From Aquiflexum balticum DSM 16537 (lineage in GTDB: Bacteria; Bacteroidota; Bacteroidia; Cytophagales; Cyclobacteriaceae): a stretch of DNA of 64,000 nucleotides. The translations under genes were made by a program, and so were the position numbers. The stretch is from assembly GCF_900176595.1 (NCBI RefSeq), contig NZ_LT838813.1, positions 4,916,001 through 4,980,000 of the forward strand. Direction: 5' to 3'. A model generated the notes under the pieces. It saw only the letters and a list, made by a program, of their open reading frames with translations, searched no databases and was not told the origin of the DNA. Positions 1 to 7,824 of the stretch are shown piece after piece. Within the stretch, counting starts at the first letter, position 1; every line of letters starts with the position of its first letter.

Positions 1-181
1 GAAAGTTTAAATTGCTATAAACTCTATTCCTCTTTCCTTCACCTATATAATCAGTCGAATTAGTATCTGTTCTTGTTTCTTAGCTCTGTTTCATCACCTC
101 TACCCAACAAGGGCATGATCATAAACCTTCCGATCGTCTATCCGGATTCTTGTCTCTTGGTTCTAAAATCTCGCTTCTTTC
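1..181. repeat. Partial degenerate-repeat element abutting the araD stop codon
   Basis: This stretch holds no gene. Its right part (about 149-181) is a pyrimidine-rich run built from variants of CTTGTCTC and CTCGCTTC, and it starts directly after the araD stop codon (TAG, complement of 182-184). The word GGTTCTAAAATCTCGCTTC at 159-177 matches 17 of 19 bases of GGTTCTAATCTCTCGCTTC at 55988-56006, in the right arm of the element at 55750-56064. I infer this is one arm of the same kind of element, with its other arm left of the window. More arm-like sequence (TTCTTGTTTCTTAGC) lies near 70-85. Confidence 0.5.
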
Positions 182-886
182 CTAACATCCCTGACCGTAA
201 TAGGCATCTTTTCCGTGTTTTCTTTCAAAGTGCTTTCGGATAAGTGCATCTTTCAATCTTGGTGCATTGGGATTGATCTGTAGGGTAAGATAGGCCATTT
301 TTGCTATCTCTTCCAAGACTTTACTGTTATAGACCGCTTTTGCGGCATCTTTACCCCAGGCAAATGGCCCATGGTTTCCTATCAGCACCATTTCCACCTC
401 TTTGGGGCTCAGTTTCTTTTCTTCAAAACAATCCAAAATCTGTTGACCGGTATTGTGTTCGTAGTCACCTTGAATCAGATCATCTGCCATGGGAGGTGCA
501 CATGGAATGTCCACCGTCAGATGGTCAGCATGGGTAGTCCCGAATATCGGAATATCCAGTTGTGACTGGGACCAAGCCACCGCATAAGTGGAATGGGTAT
601 GACATATCCCTCCTATATGCTCCCAATGTTTGTATAAAAATGCATGTGTTTTGGTATCTGATGATGGCCTCATGGATCCTTCCACAATGTTATTGTCGAA
701 ATCCACAATGACGATATCCTCCACTTTCAAATCCTCATAAGGCACCCCACTCGGCTTGATCGCAAAAACCCCCTTTTCCCTATCCACCGTGCTGACATTG
801 CCAAAGGTATACACCACGAGGTCGAGTTTTGGGAGTTGGAGGTTGGCTTGATAGCAATGATGTTTAATTTCTGAATATTTGCTCAT
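182..886 (-). CDS. araD: L-ribulose-5-phosphate 4-epimerase
   Basis: This enzyme converts L-ribulose 5-phosphate to D-xylulose 5-phosphate, the last step of isomerase-type L-arabinose catabolism, in the cytoplasm. The 234-aa protein has the class II aldolase/adducin fold and the usual AraD length. The zinc ligands of the E. coli enzyme are present with a one-residue shift: CHTH gives His96 and His98, and GNHGP gives His172. Candidate catalytic residues are Asp121 (in HADHL), His219 and Tyr230 near the C-terminus. It lies last in a minus-strand group behind araB, but a four-helix-bundle gene bracketed by inverted repeats separates the two. One repeat arm ends only about 14 nt upstream of the start codon. 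FucA-like aldolases share the fold; the araB neighbour and conserved residues favour araD. Confidence 0.95.
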   Translation of the reverse strand: MSKYSEIKHHCYQANLQLPKLDLVVYTFGNVSTVDREKGVFAIKPSGVPYEDLKVEDIVIVDFDNNIVEGSMRPSSDTKTHAFLYKHWEHIGGICHTHSTYAVAWSQSQLDIPIFGTTHADHLTVDIPCAPPMADDLIQGDYEHNTGQQILDCFEEKKLSPKEVEMVLIGNHGPFAWGKDAAKAVYNSKVLEEIAKMAYLTLQINPNAPRLKDALIRKHFERKHGKDAYYGQGC

Positions 887-1010
887 ATTTTTTTAAAAGT
901 ATGAAGGATGAGGGATGAAGGATGAAGGTTTGTCCCAACAAAGGACAGTGTCTATATTATAGTCTCTCTCCTGATTTTCTATAGATTTATTTGTTTTTAC
1001 TTTTGCTTTA

Positions 1011-1352
1011 TTAATTGCGGTTTTTCATTTTCAAAACAATTGAAACAAAAATGGCAGTGAGTTCTTTAGCTTCTTTAATATATATTTCAACATCAGCCCA
1101 CTTCTTTTCATGAATCAGTTCTAACCATAACTCACTTTCATCAGCCTCTTCTATTACCACTCCCAATTTCGCTACAAACTCCTTATCGCTTCTACCCCTA
1201 CTTGCCGCTCTATAATTTGAAGCCACTGAGGTACCACTTCTCACTAATTGGTTCCCAATAGCCCTTCCTGGAATAGTATTAGGCAATTTTTCAACTACAT
1301 CAATTATTGCTAAAGCAAACTTTTTTGTTCTATCTTTCAAGTCATTGTTCAT
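1011..1352 (-). CDS. Four-helix-bundle protein (S23 / 23S rRNA IVS-encoded family)
   Basis: This 113-aa helical protein has the signature of the family often annotated 'four helix bundle protein' (TIGR02436-like): LVRSGTSVASNYRAA followed by RGRSDKEF and an acidic helix with EEADESELWLEL. Relatives are encoded inside intervening sequences of 23S rRNA in Leptospira and Coxiella, and the accessory Avd proteins of diversity-generating retroelements share the fold; no reverse transcriptase is present here. Its biochemical role is not established. The gene has nothing to do with arabinose, yet sits between araB and araD within inverted repeat arms. A perfect 12-bp inverted repeat (1351-1362 and 1382-1393) overlaps its start codon. 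The first ATG, giving MNNDLKDRTKK, is the only reasonable start. Confidence 0.85.
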   Translation of the reverse strand: MNNDLKDRTKKFALAIIDVVEKLPNTIPGRAIGNQLVRSGTSVASNYRAASRGRSDKEFVAKLGVVIEEADESELWLELIHEKKWADVEIYIKEAKELTAIFVSIVLKMKNRN

Positions 1353-1393
1353 TTTTTCTTAAGTTTTTTTACCAACTTAATTTAAGAAAAAAT
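1351..1393 (-). promoter_or_regulatory. Hairpin overlapping the four-helix-bundle start codon
   Basis: ATTTTTTCTTAA at 1351-1362 and TTAAGAAAAAAT at 1382-1393 are perfect 12-bp complements separated by 19 bases. On the minus strand the last stem bases are the A and T of the ATG start codon (complement of 1350-1352). Such a stem would occlude translation initiation, so this could be an RNA-level control or part of the element's own secondary structure. It is AT-rich, so chance formation is possible. Confidence 0.4.
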
Positions 1394-1557
1394 GAAGATT
1401 AATGCTGAATTCCTCAAATATCATTCAATAAATGAATGAAAGGTTTTTCCAACTCTAATCCTACCTCCTTGAAATATATCACCATACCCTTCTTTGTCCT
1501 TCATCCTTGTAACCTTTCTCCATAATCCTTATTCCTTTCTCCTTCATCCTTTCTCCT

Positions 1558-3219
1558 TCATCCTTCAATTAGTTCTCCAAACCTTACGTACTCCCCATAA
1601 AGCTTCTCATAAACCGCCACGTTCTCCCCTATCGGCACATACACCTTATCAAACCCATTCCCCATCGCCTTGATGGCCGCTTGAGTATTGGGGTGGATGC
1701 CCGCAGCTACAGCCGCATACATTGCTGCGCCTAGGGCAGGGGCTTGATCTGAGGAAGCGACCTTGATGGGCATATTGAGTACATCGGCCAAGGTCTGCAT
1801 GACCAAAGTGGACTTTTTGGCTACTCCGCCCAAACCGATCACATTATCTATTTTGACTCCCTCTTCTCTGAACCTTTCCACAATTCTTTTTGATCCAAAA
1901 GCAATGGCTTCAACCAAGGCTTTAAATACCCTAGGAGCATCTGAACCCATATTGAGATTCCTGATAGCTCCTTTCAAAGCTTGATTGGCATCCGGCGTTC
2001 TCCGCCCATTGATCCAATCCAAGGCTACAATGCTGGAATCGGCAACAGGTATAGCCATTGCTTCTTCTGATAATTTGACAATCAATTGATCTTCCAGTTC
2101 GGCTGTAAGTTTTTCTTTTTGCTCTTGATTAAGAGTTTTACTTTCTTCAATCATTTCCAAGGAAGGCTTCAGCAGCAAATTTTTGTACCAAGCCAAGACA
2201 TCTCCAAATCCGGATTGACCCGCTTCTAAACCTATCGTGCCCGGGATCACGGAACCATCCACTTGGCCACAGATACCTGGAATCAATTTATCTCCAAGTG
2301 TCTCCTTATCTGTTACCATTATATCACAAGTGGATGTACCCATCACTTTGATGAGTGTATTCTCAGTAACCTCTCCTCCTACCGCTCCGGCATGGGCATC
2401 AAACGTGCCAACAGCGACCACAACATCAGTTGACAATCCCAATTTTGAAGCCCAAGATTCGCTTAGATTTCCGGCTACTTCATCCGAAGTATAGGTATCT
2501 GAATAAAGTCTGTCTTTCAGGTCTGCCAGATATGGATCAAACTTCCCAAGGAATTCCTTTGGCGGTAAACCGCCCCAGCTTTCATGCCACAAGGCTTTGT
2601 GTCCTGCAGCACATCTACTTCTTTTTAATGTCAAAGGATCCTTGCAACCAATCAATTGGGAAGTGATAAAATCACAATGCTCCATCCATGAAAACGCCGC
2701 TTTTTTGACAGCCTCATCTTCCCTGATCACATGCAGTATTTTGGCCCAAAACCACTCTGAGGAATAAATCCCACCTTCGTATTTGGTGTAATCTTCTCCT
2801 CCCCAAGTACGTGCAATATGGTTGATCTCATCAGCCTCCTTAATAGCTGTATGGTCTTTCCATAGGACCATCATGGCATTGGGGTTTTCAGAAAATTCAG
2901 GTTTAAATGCCAGAGATTGGGCATTTTCATCGACTGGCATAGGAGAAGATCCTGTGGTGTCCACACAGATTGCTTTTACCTGAGCAGGATCAATTCCTGA
3001 TTTGGTAAGTACATTTTTTATCGTGTCTTCCAAGCCCTCTAAATGGTCTGAAGGATGTTGTCTGAATTGATTGGAAACTGGATTGCAATATTTACCGGCT
3101 TTCCATCTTGGATACCAAAAAACATCCTCAGAAAGTGTTTTTCCATTTGAAGTATTTACCAAAACTGCTCTTACCGAATCTGTACCGTAATCTAGACCAA
3201 TGACATAATTATCGTTCAT
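1558..3219 (-). CDS. araB: L-ribulokinase
   Basis: AraB phosphorylates L-ribulose with ATP to L-ribulose 5-phosphate in the cytoplasm. The 553-aa length fits ribulokinases (E. coli 566 aa). The FGGY-kinase N-terminal nucleotide motif GLDYGTDSVRAV lies at residues 8-19. The C-terminal FGGY domain shows VIGLGGVAKKS and SSDQAPALGAAMYAA. Other FGGY kinases (xylulose, glycerol) are shorter, and araD and araA in the same window support ribulokinase. It lies 56 bp downstream of the GH51 gene on the same strand, so the two are probably cotranscribed. Its final two codons and stop are built from the GAAGGATGA unit of the adjoining repeat arm, so the extreme C-terminus may have been shaped by that element. 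Confidence 0.95.
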   Translation of the reverse strand: MNDNYVIGLDYGTDSVRAVLVNTSNGKTLSEDVFWYPRWKAGKYCNPVSNQFRQHPSDHLEGLEDTIKNVLTKSGIDPAQVKAICVDTTGSSPMPVDENAQSLAFKPEFSENPNAMMVLWKDHTAIKEADEINHIARTWGGEDYTKYEGGIYSSEWFWAKILHVIREDEAVKKAAFSWMEHCDFITSQLIGCKDPLTLKRSRCAAGHKALWHESWGGLPPKEFLGKFDPYLADLKDRLYSDTYTSDEVAGNLSESWASKLGLSTDVVVAVGTFDAHAGAVGGEVTENTLIKVMGTSTCDIMVTDKETLGDKLIPGICGQVDGSVIPGTIGLEAGQSGFGDVLAWYKNLLLKPSLEMIEESKTLNQEQKEKLTAELEDQLIVKLSEEAMAIPVADSSIVALDWINGRRTPDANQALKGAIRNLNMGSDAPRVFKALVEAIAFGSKRIVERFREEGVKIDNVIGLGGVAKKSTLVMQTLADVLNMPIKVASSDQAPALGAAMYAAVAAGIHPNTQAAIKAMGNGFDKVYVPIGENVAVYEKLYGEYVRFGELIEG

Positions 3220-3275
3220 GTGTTAATAATTTTTACCAAACAGACATGTTTTAAAAAAAAAATTACAGACCAGGA

Positions 3276-4826
3276 TTATTTTACCCTTACCATTAGAATT
3301 GATTTTGCCGGAACAGAAATCTTCAAAGATTCTTTGGACAGCTTAAAATCCTTGAATTCGGTAGGCTTTACTACTTCTTTCTTTTCAAAAGAATTATAAG
3401 AATTGATTTCTGGCGCTGTAAGGATGGTAGCTGTAACAGATTTGGCATCCATTCCTCGCAAAAGAACATCCAAATCTATCTTCTTATCCGGATTGATATT
3501 GGCAATACTGATATTGACAGTTCCATCTTCTGATTTGGAAGTGGAAACATTCAGCGATTCCATTTTGTCGTCACCAATGCTTAGCTCCTCAGAACTCAAG
3601 TGATGGGACAATAGTAACGCGTCCTTATGTGGTTTGTACATATCAAAAACATGATAGGTAGGTGTAAGGATGATCTCATTGTCATTGGTCAGGATAATGG
3701 CCTGAAGAACATTGACTGTCTGGGCCAGGTTTGCCATATGGACTCTTTCAGCGTGCTTGTTGAAAATATTGAGAGAAATTGCTGCAACAAATGCATCCCT
3801 TAGGGTATTCTGTTGAAATAGAAATCCCGGATTGGTACCTGGTTCCACGTCAAACCAGGTTCCCCATTCGTCAAAGATTATCCCGACTTTTTTTTCAGGA
3901 TCATATTGATCCATAATATGACCATGCCTGACAATCAATTCCTCAATCTTTGCCGCATTTCTTAAAGTCACTAAATAGGTCGCCTTATCAAAATCAGTTG
4001 CAGAGGTTTTGTTCTGCCAAGTACCGGTGATGGTATAATAGTGTATAGAAAGGCCATCCATCATGGAAATTGGAATGTTCTTCATCAACACCTCAGTCCA
4101 ATTGTAATCAAAGCTATTGGCACCACCAGCAATTTTGTACAACTTATTGGCACCATAATTTCTGGCATAGGTTGCATATCTCTTGTACTCATTGGCGTAA
4201 TATTCAGCCGTCATGTTGCCTCCACAGCCCCAGTTTTCATTGCCCACTCCCCAATACTTGATATTCCAAGGTTCTTCCTGTCCATTTTTCTTTCTCAGAT
4301 TCGACATAGGACTGACACCGTCAAAATTGATGTATTCTATCCATTTGGACATTTCTTCTACAGAACCGCTTCCCACATTTCCGGTAATGTAAGGTTCGGC
4401 CCCTATCTTTTTTGCAAAATTCAGGAATTCATGTGTGCCAAATGAATTGTCTTCAACCACTCCCCCCCAGTGGGTATTGACCATCATAGGCCGGTCTTTG
4501 GGATCTCCGATACCATCAGTCCAATGGTACTCGTCCGCAAAGCAACCTCCCGGCCATCTCAGGTTCGGGATTTCAAGATTTTGGATTGCCTTCATTACAT
4601 CCAGGCGATAGCCATCTTCATTTGGAATTTCCGAATCAGGTCCTACCCAGATGCCCCCATAAATATTTCTTCCCAAATGTTCTGCAAAATGACCGTAAAT
4701 GTGTTTGCTGATGGTTGTTTTACCCTGATCAGTGTTTACAATAAGTCTGTTGTTTTGGGCTTTTGACGAAATTGAAATGAGGAAGGTTGATATCACCATT
4801 AACCCCAATATGCCAATATGCTTCAT
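3276..4826 (-). CDS. Secreted alpha-L-arabinofuranosidase, GH51
   Basis: GH51 enzymes remove alpha-L-arabinofuranosyl residues from arabinan, arabinoxylan or arabino-oligosaccharides with retention. A signal peptide (residues 1-23, ending SSKAQ) predicts a periplasmic or surface enzyme. The acid/base is Glu197 in WGVGNENWG, and the nucleophile is Glu320 in IIFDEWGTW; both match the family pattern. The C-terminal beta domain (from about residue 400) is complete. At 516 aa it is near the usual length. It leads a minus-strand group with araB, the four-helix gene and araD, linking extracellular arabinose release directly to catabolism. Its promoter must lie in the 449-bp divergent spacer shared with the GH127 gene. 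Confidence 0.93.
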   Translation of the reverse strand: MKHIGILGLMVISTFLISISSKAQNNRLIVNTDQGKTTISKHIYGHFAEHLGRNIYGGIWVGPDSEIPNEDGYRLDVMKAIQNLEIPNLRWPGGCFADEYHWTDGIGDPKDRPMMVNTHWGGVVEDNSFGTHEFLNFAKKIGAEPYITGNVGSGSVEEMSKWIEYINFDGVSPMSNLRKKNGQEEPWNIKYWGVGNENWGCGGNMTAEYYANEYKRYATYARNYGANKLYKIAGGANSFDYNWTEVLMKNIPISMMDGLSIHYYTITGTWQNKTSATDFDKATYLVTLRNAAKIEELIVRHGHIMDQYDPEKKVGIIFDEWGTWFDVEPGTNPGFLFQQNTLRDAFVAAISLNIFNKHAERVHMANLAQTVNVLQAIILTNDNEIILTPTYHVFDMYKPHKDALLLSHHLSSEELSIGDDKMESLNVSTSKSEDGTVNISIANINPDKKIDLDVLLRGMDAKSVTATILTAPEINSYNSFEKKEVVKPTEFKDFKLSKESLKISVPAKSILMVRVK

Positions 4827-5275
4827 GTTTTTATCAAGTTTTATTCAAATATTGAAAATTTAAAAGACATGTCATAAATAATAATTGTGTTTTTTACACG
4901 AATTAAGGAATTGGAATAAAACCAAAATACCGAATCATATTTTAATTATTCTGACTGACCCTTCCTGATCTCTTAAATTTAAGGCACTTAATCCTATAAT
5001 TTTTAATCAATACAAAAAAACTATTTTCAAAAACATTGCTTTTTTCAAATGGTGGTCTCTGAGAAATTCGGATTCAATTGAAACCTTTAATACCATATTA
5101 ATCCAAGTCGGTATTATCTTGACCAATTTATAAATTCTTTGAAATAAATGAGAACTCTTGAAATTTTTATTACTAAATTAAAGTGTTAATTATACAATTA
5201 ATAACACGTTCGATTATTCAGTTTCCTAATAACAATTAAATAGAATTTTGATCTCAGTATTAAAAAATTAACCAG
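4827..5275. promoter_or_regulatory. Divergent promoter region between GH51 and GH127 genes
   Basis: This AT-rich 449-bp spacer contains no credible ORF. It must hold both divergent promoters. GGTATTATCTTGACC at 5110-5124 resembles the end of the motif shared by the susC and DUF5695-like promoters (...ATACTATATTGAC), but matches only 11 of 18 compared positions and is in the opposite orientation relative to the plus-strand gene. I see no convincing TAnnTTTG box at a sensible position. The regulator for these two genes is therefore open. Confidence 0.35.
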
Positions 5276-7717
5276 ATGAAATTAATCAAAAATAAAATCC
5301 CCAGTTTATCCATTTCATTACTTTCCTTGATTCTTTTGGTAAATTGTAAAACAGAAGTTGAAGATAAAAGAAAGCAGTTGCCACAACCCATTTCATTGGA
5401 GCAGGATTATCCCATCCAACCTGTTTTGTTCACCGCTGTAAAGTTTGAAGATAAATTTTGGTCCAAAAGATTACAAACATCAAAAGATGTAACAATCCCA
5501 TTTACCTTGGATCAATCCGAGAAATCAGGGAGAATAAAGAACTTTAGGATTGCAGCCGGGCATGAATCCGGAGGATTTTGCTCTGAATATCCATTTGACG
5601 ATTCTGATGTTTTCAAAATATTGGAAGGTGCCGCCTATGTCCTCATGGTGGAAGCAGATCCTAAATTGGAAGCTAGGGTAGATTCATTGATTGCATTGAT
5701 AGGTGAGGCACAAGAGGATGATGGATACTTGTATACCAATAGAACAATTCTAAAAGACAAGCCGCATGTTTGGGCCGGTACAAAAAGATGGGAACTCACC
5801 CATGACCTCAGTCATGAATTGTATAATCTCGGACATTTGATTGAGGCGGGAGTTGCCCATTATTACGCCACCGGTAAAAGAGGTTTGATAGACATAGCCA
5901 TCAAAGCTGCTGACCGGGTTTGCGAAGATTTTGGTCCAGATAAGATTGTTTCTTTCCCCGGACATCAGATCATTGAATTGGCTTTGGCCAAATTGTATAG
6001 AGCCACAGGAGATGAAAAATATTTGACAACTTCTGAATTTCTTTTGGAATCCAGAAACAATGGTTCAGAATATAGCCAATCACATATTCCTGTGACCCAG
6101 CAAAGAGAAGCTGTAGGACATGCTGTAAGGGGAGTCTACATGTATGCAGGAATGGCTGATATTGCGGCCCTAAGAAACAACCAAGAATATATAGATGCCA
6201 TCAATTCCATCTGGGAAGATGTGGTAACCAAGAAAATGTATATCACGGGTGGAATTGGCTCAACAGGTCATGGGGAGGCATTTGGGGCTCCTTATGAATT
6301 ACCAAATATGTCTGCCTACTGTGAGACCTGTGCATCAATCGGAAACGTGTATTGGAACCATCGCCTGTTTATGCTTCATGGAGATGCTAAATACTATGAT
6401 GTATTGGAGCGCTCACTTTACAATGGCTTATTATCCGGTGTAGGAATGAGCGGAGACCTGTTTTTTTATCCTAACCCATTGGAATCACATGGGCAACATG
6501 AGCGAAGTCCTTGGTTTGGATGTGCTTGCTGCCCTTCCAATGTCGCCAGATTTGTTCCTTCTGTTCCGAGCTATTTTTATGCGCAAAAAGATGATGAGCT
6601 GTTTATAAACTTATTTGCTTCCGGGACAGCAGAAATCAATATCCAAAACAATCCTGTTCAAATCCGACAAGAAACAGAATACCCATGGGAAGGAAAAATT
6701 CTTGTGGATGTCTCTCCGGAAAAATCTGAGGAATTCAAAATCAAACTCAGGATTCCGGGTTGGTCAAACAATACCGTTACTCCTGGTGACCTGTATACTT
6801 TTGTAGACCAAGCAGAGGAAAAAGTAACCTTAAAAGTAAACGGAAAAGATATGGATATTCAAATGGAAAAAGGTTTTGCTGTGATCCAACGCAAATGGAA
6901 AAAAGGGGACAAAATAGAATTAAACCTTCCTATGCCGGTCCGAAGAATTAAGTCTCATGAAAATGTTGTTTCGAATAAAGACAAAATTGCTATCCAAAGA
7001 GGTCCATTGGTATATGCCGCAGAATGGACGGACCAGGAAGATAAAAAAGTTCTAAACTTGGTGTTAAACGAAGGCCAGCATTTGGAGGCTAAAGCCAATC
7101 CTACATTACTGGGCGGAGTCTACACTATTCATGGAAATGTCAAAGGAATGACAATCAATGAAGATCAAAATCTTGTGGCCAATGACAAATCCCTAACGCT
7201 GATTCCATATTACGCATGGGCACATAGAGGACCCGGAGAAATGATGGTTTGGATTCCTACCAAGGAAGAAAATGCCAAGCCTACAAAAAGCCCGACTATT
7301 GCATCCAAAAGTAAGGTATCAGGATCACACATCACCAAAGCAATACAGGCTATCAATGATCAAATGGAACCTGAAAATTCCAATGATAAATCAATCATTT
7401 TTTATCATTGGTGGCCCAAGAAAAATACAGTAGAATGGTTACAGTATGATTTTGAAAAATCAGCTTCTGTCAGTGAAGCTTCAGTATATTGGTTTGATGA
7501 TGGACCCTTTGGCGGGACAAGAATTCCTGCGGGATGGAGGATTCTTTATAAAGATGGAAATGATTGGAAACCTGTCAAAGCCAGCACCAAATATGAAATT
7601 GATACCGATAGGTTCTGTAGTGTAAGTTTCGATCCTGTAGAAACAACAGCCCTGAGATTGGAAGTCAGCTTACCCAAAGACCATGCAAGCGGGGTGATGG
7701 AATGGAAAGTGAAATAG
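5276..7717 (+). CDS. Lipoprotein beta-L-arabinofuranosidase, GH127, with C-terminal F5/8-like domain
   Basis: GH127 (DUF1680) enzymes release beta-L-arabinofuranose by a cysteine-nucleophile, zinc-dependent mechanism described for B. longum HypBA1. Here the equivalents are visible: Glu334 in HGEAFG (acid/base), Glu350 and Cys352 in CETCAS (zinc), and Cys418-Cys419 in GCACCPS (nucleophile plus ligand). A lipobox (LILLVNC, Cys at residue 25) predicts a lipoprotein. The catalytic (alpha/alpha)6 and beta domains fill roughly residues 45-630. Residues about 660-813 look like a discoidin (F5/8 type C) beta-sandwich, with WLQYDFEK and the ending GVMEWKVK, suggesting carbohydrate binding. It is monocistronic and converges on the second GH127 gene, with a shared terminator. 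Confidence 0.92.
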   Translation: MKLIKNKIPSLSISLLSLILLVNCKTEVEDKRKQLPQPISLEQDYPIQPVLFTAVKFEDKFWSKRLQTSKDVTIPFTLDQSEKSGRIKNFRIAAGHESGGFCSEYPFDDSDVFKILEGAAYVLMVEADPKLEARVDSLIALIGEAQEDDGYLYTNRTILKDKPHVWAGTKRWELTHDLSHELYNLGHLIEAGVAHYYATGKRGLIDIAIKAADRVCEDFGPDKIVSFPGHQIIELALAKLYRATGDEKYLTTSEFLLESRNNGSEYSQSHIPVTQQREAVGHAVRGVYMYAGMADIAALRNNQEYIDAINSIWEDVVTKKMYITGGIGSTGHGEAFGAPYELPNMSAYCETCASIGNVYWNHRLFMLHGDAKYYDVLERSLYNGLLSGVGMSGDLFFYPNPLESHGQHERSPWFGCACCPSNVARFVPSVPSYFYAQKDDELFINLFASGTAEINIQNNPVQIRQETEYPWEGKILVDVSPEKSEEFKIKLRIPGWSNNTVTPGDLYTFVDQAEEKVTLKVNGKDMDIQMEKGFAVIQRKWKKGDKIELNLPMPVRRIKSHENVVSNKDKIAIQRGPLVYAAEWTDQEDKKVLNLVLNEGQHLEAKANPTLLGGVYTIHGNVKGMTINEDQNLVANDKSLTLIPYYAWAHRGPGEMMVWIPTKEENAKPTKSPTIASKSKVSGSHITKAIQAINDQMEPENSNDKSIIFYHWWPKKNTVEWLQYDFEKSASVSEASVYWFDDGPFGGTRIPAGWRILYKDGNDWKPVKASTKYEIDTDRFCSVSFDPVETTALRLEVSLPKDHASGVMEWKVK

Positions 7718-7757
7718 GTTGATTTATATCAAACAAATTCTATTTCAATACAAGAAT

Positions 7758-7793
7758 AAAAAAGCCATGCAGAAGATTTCTACATGGCTTTTT
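7758..7793. terminator. Bidirectional terminator between the two GH127 genes
   Basis: AAAAAAGCCATG (7758-7769) pairs with CATGGCTTTTT (7783-7793) around a 13-base loop. A T-run follows the stem on both strands, so it can end transcription of the plus-strand gene ending at 7717 and the minus-strand operon ending at 7825. Confidence 0.85.
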
Positions 7794-7824
7794 CTATGCT
7801 AATAAAGTTCTCAGCTTAAATTAT

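Larger units (their letters stand above)
898..1570. mobile_element. Inverted-repeat element carrying an S23-type four-helix-bundle gene
   Basis: A gene is enclosed by two inverted arms made of degenerate short repeats. The left arm (901-929) reads GAAGGATGAGGGATGAAGG and variants. The right arm (about 1495-1567) is the complement type, CCTTCATCC and CCTTTCTCC. The right arm runs into araB: the last two araB codons and stop read GAA GGA TGA, a repeat unit. The left arm ends just before araD. Thus the whole araB-araD spacer consists of this element. Complementary ends around an S23-type ORF recall the intervening sequences of some bacterial 23S rRNAs, but here the host is an mRNA. Element status is inference; the arms and their orientation are directly visible. 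Confidence 0.6.

Noticed and set aside
898-1570. Diversity-generating retroelement, because Avd proteins share the four-helix fold.
   Set aside because: No reverse transcriptase, template repeat or variable repeat is near.
4041-4445. 134-codon open frame on the plus strand.
   Set aside because: It is antisense to the catalytic region of the GH51 gene, which has complete motifs; no start context or recognisable protein.
5110-5124. Third copy of the susC-type 19-nt motif before the GH127 lipoprotein gene.
   Set aside because: Only 11 of 18 compared positions match, the orientation is reversed, and the accompanying promoter block is missing.
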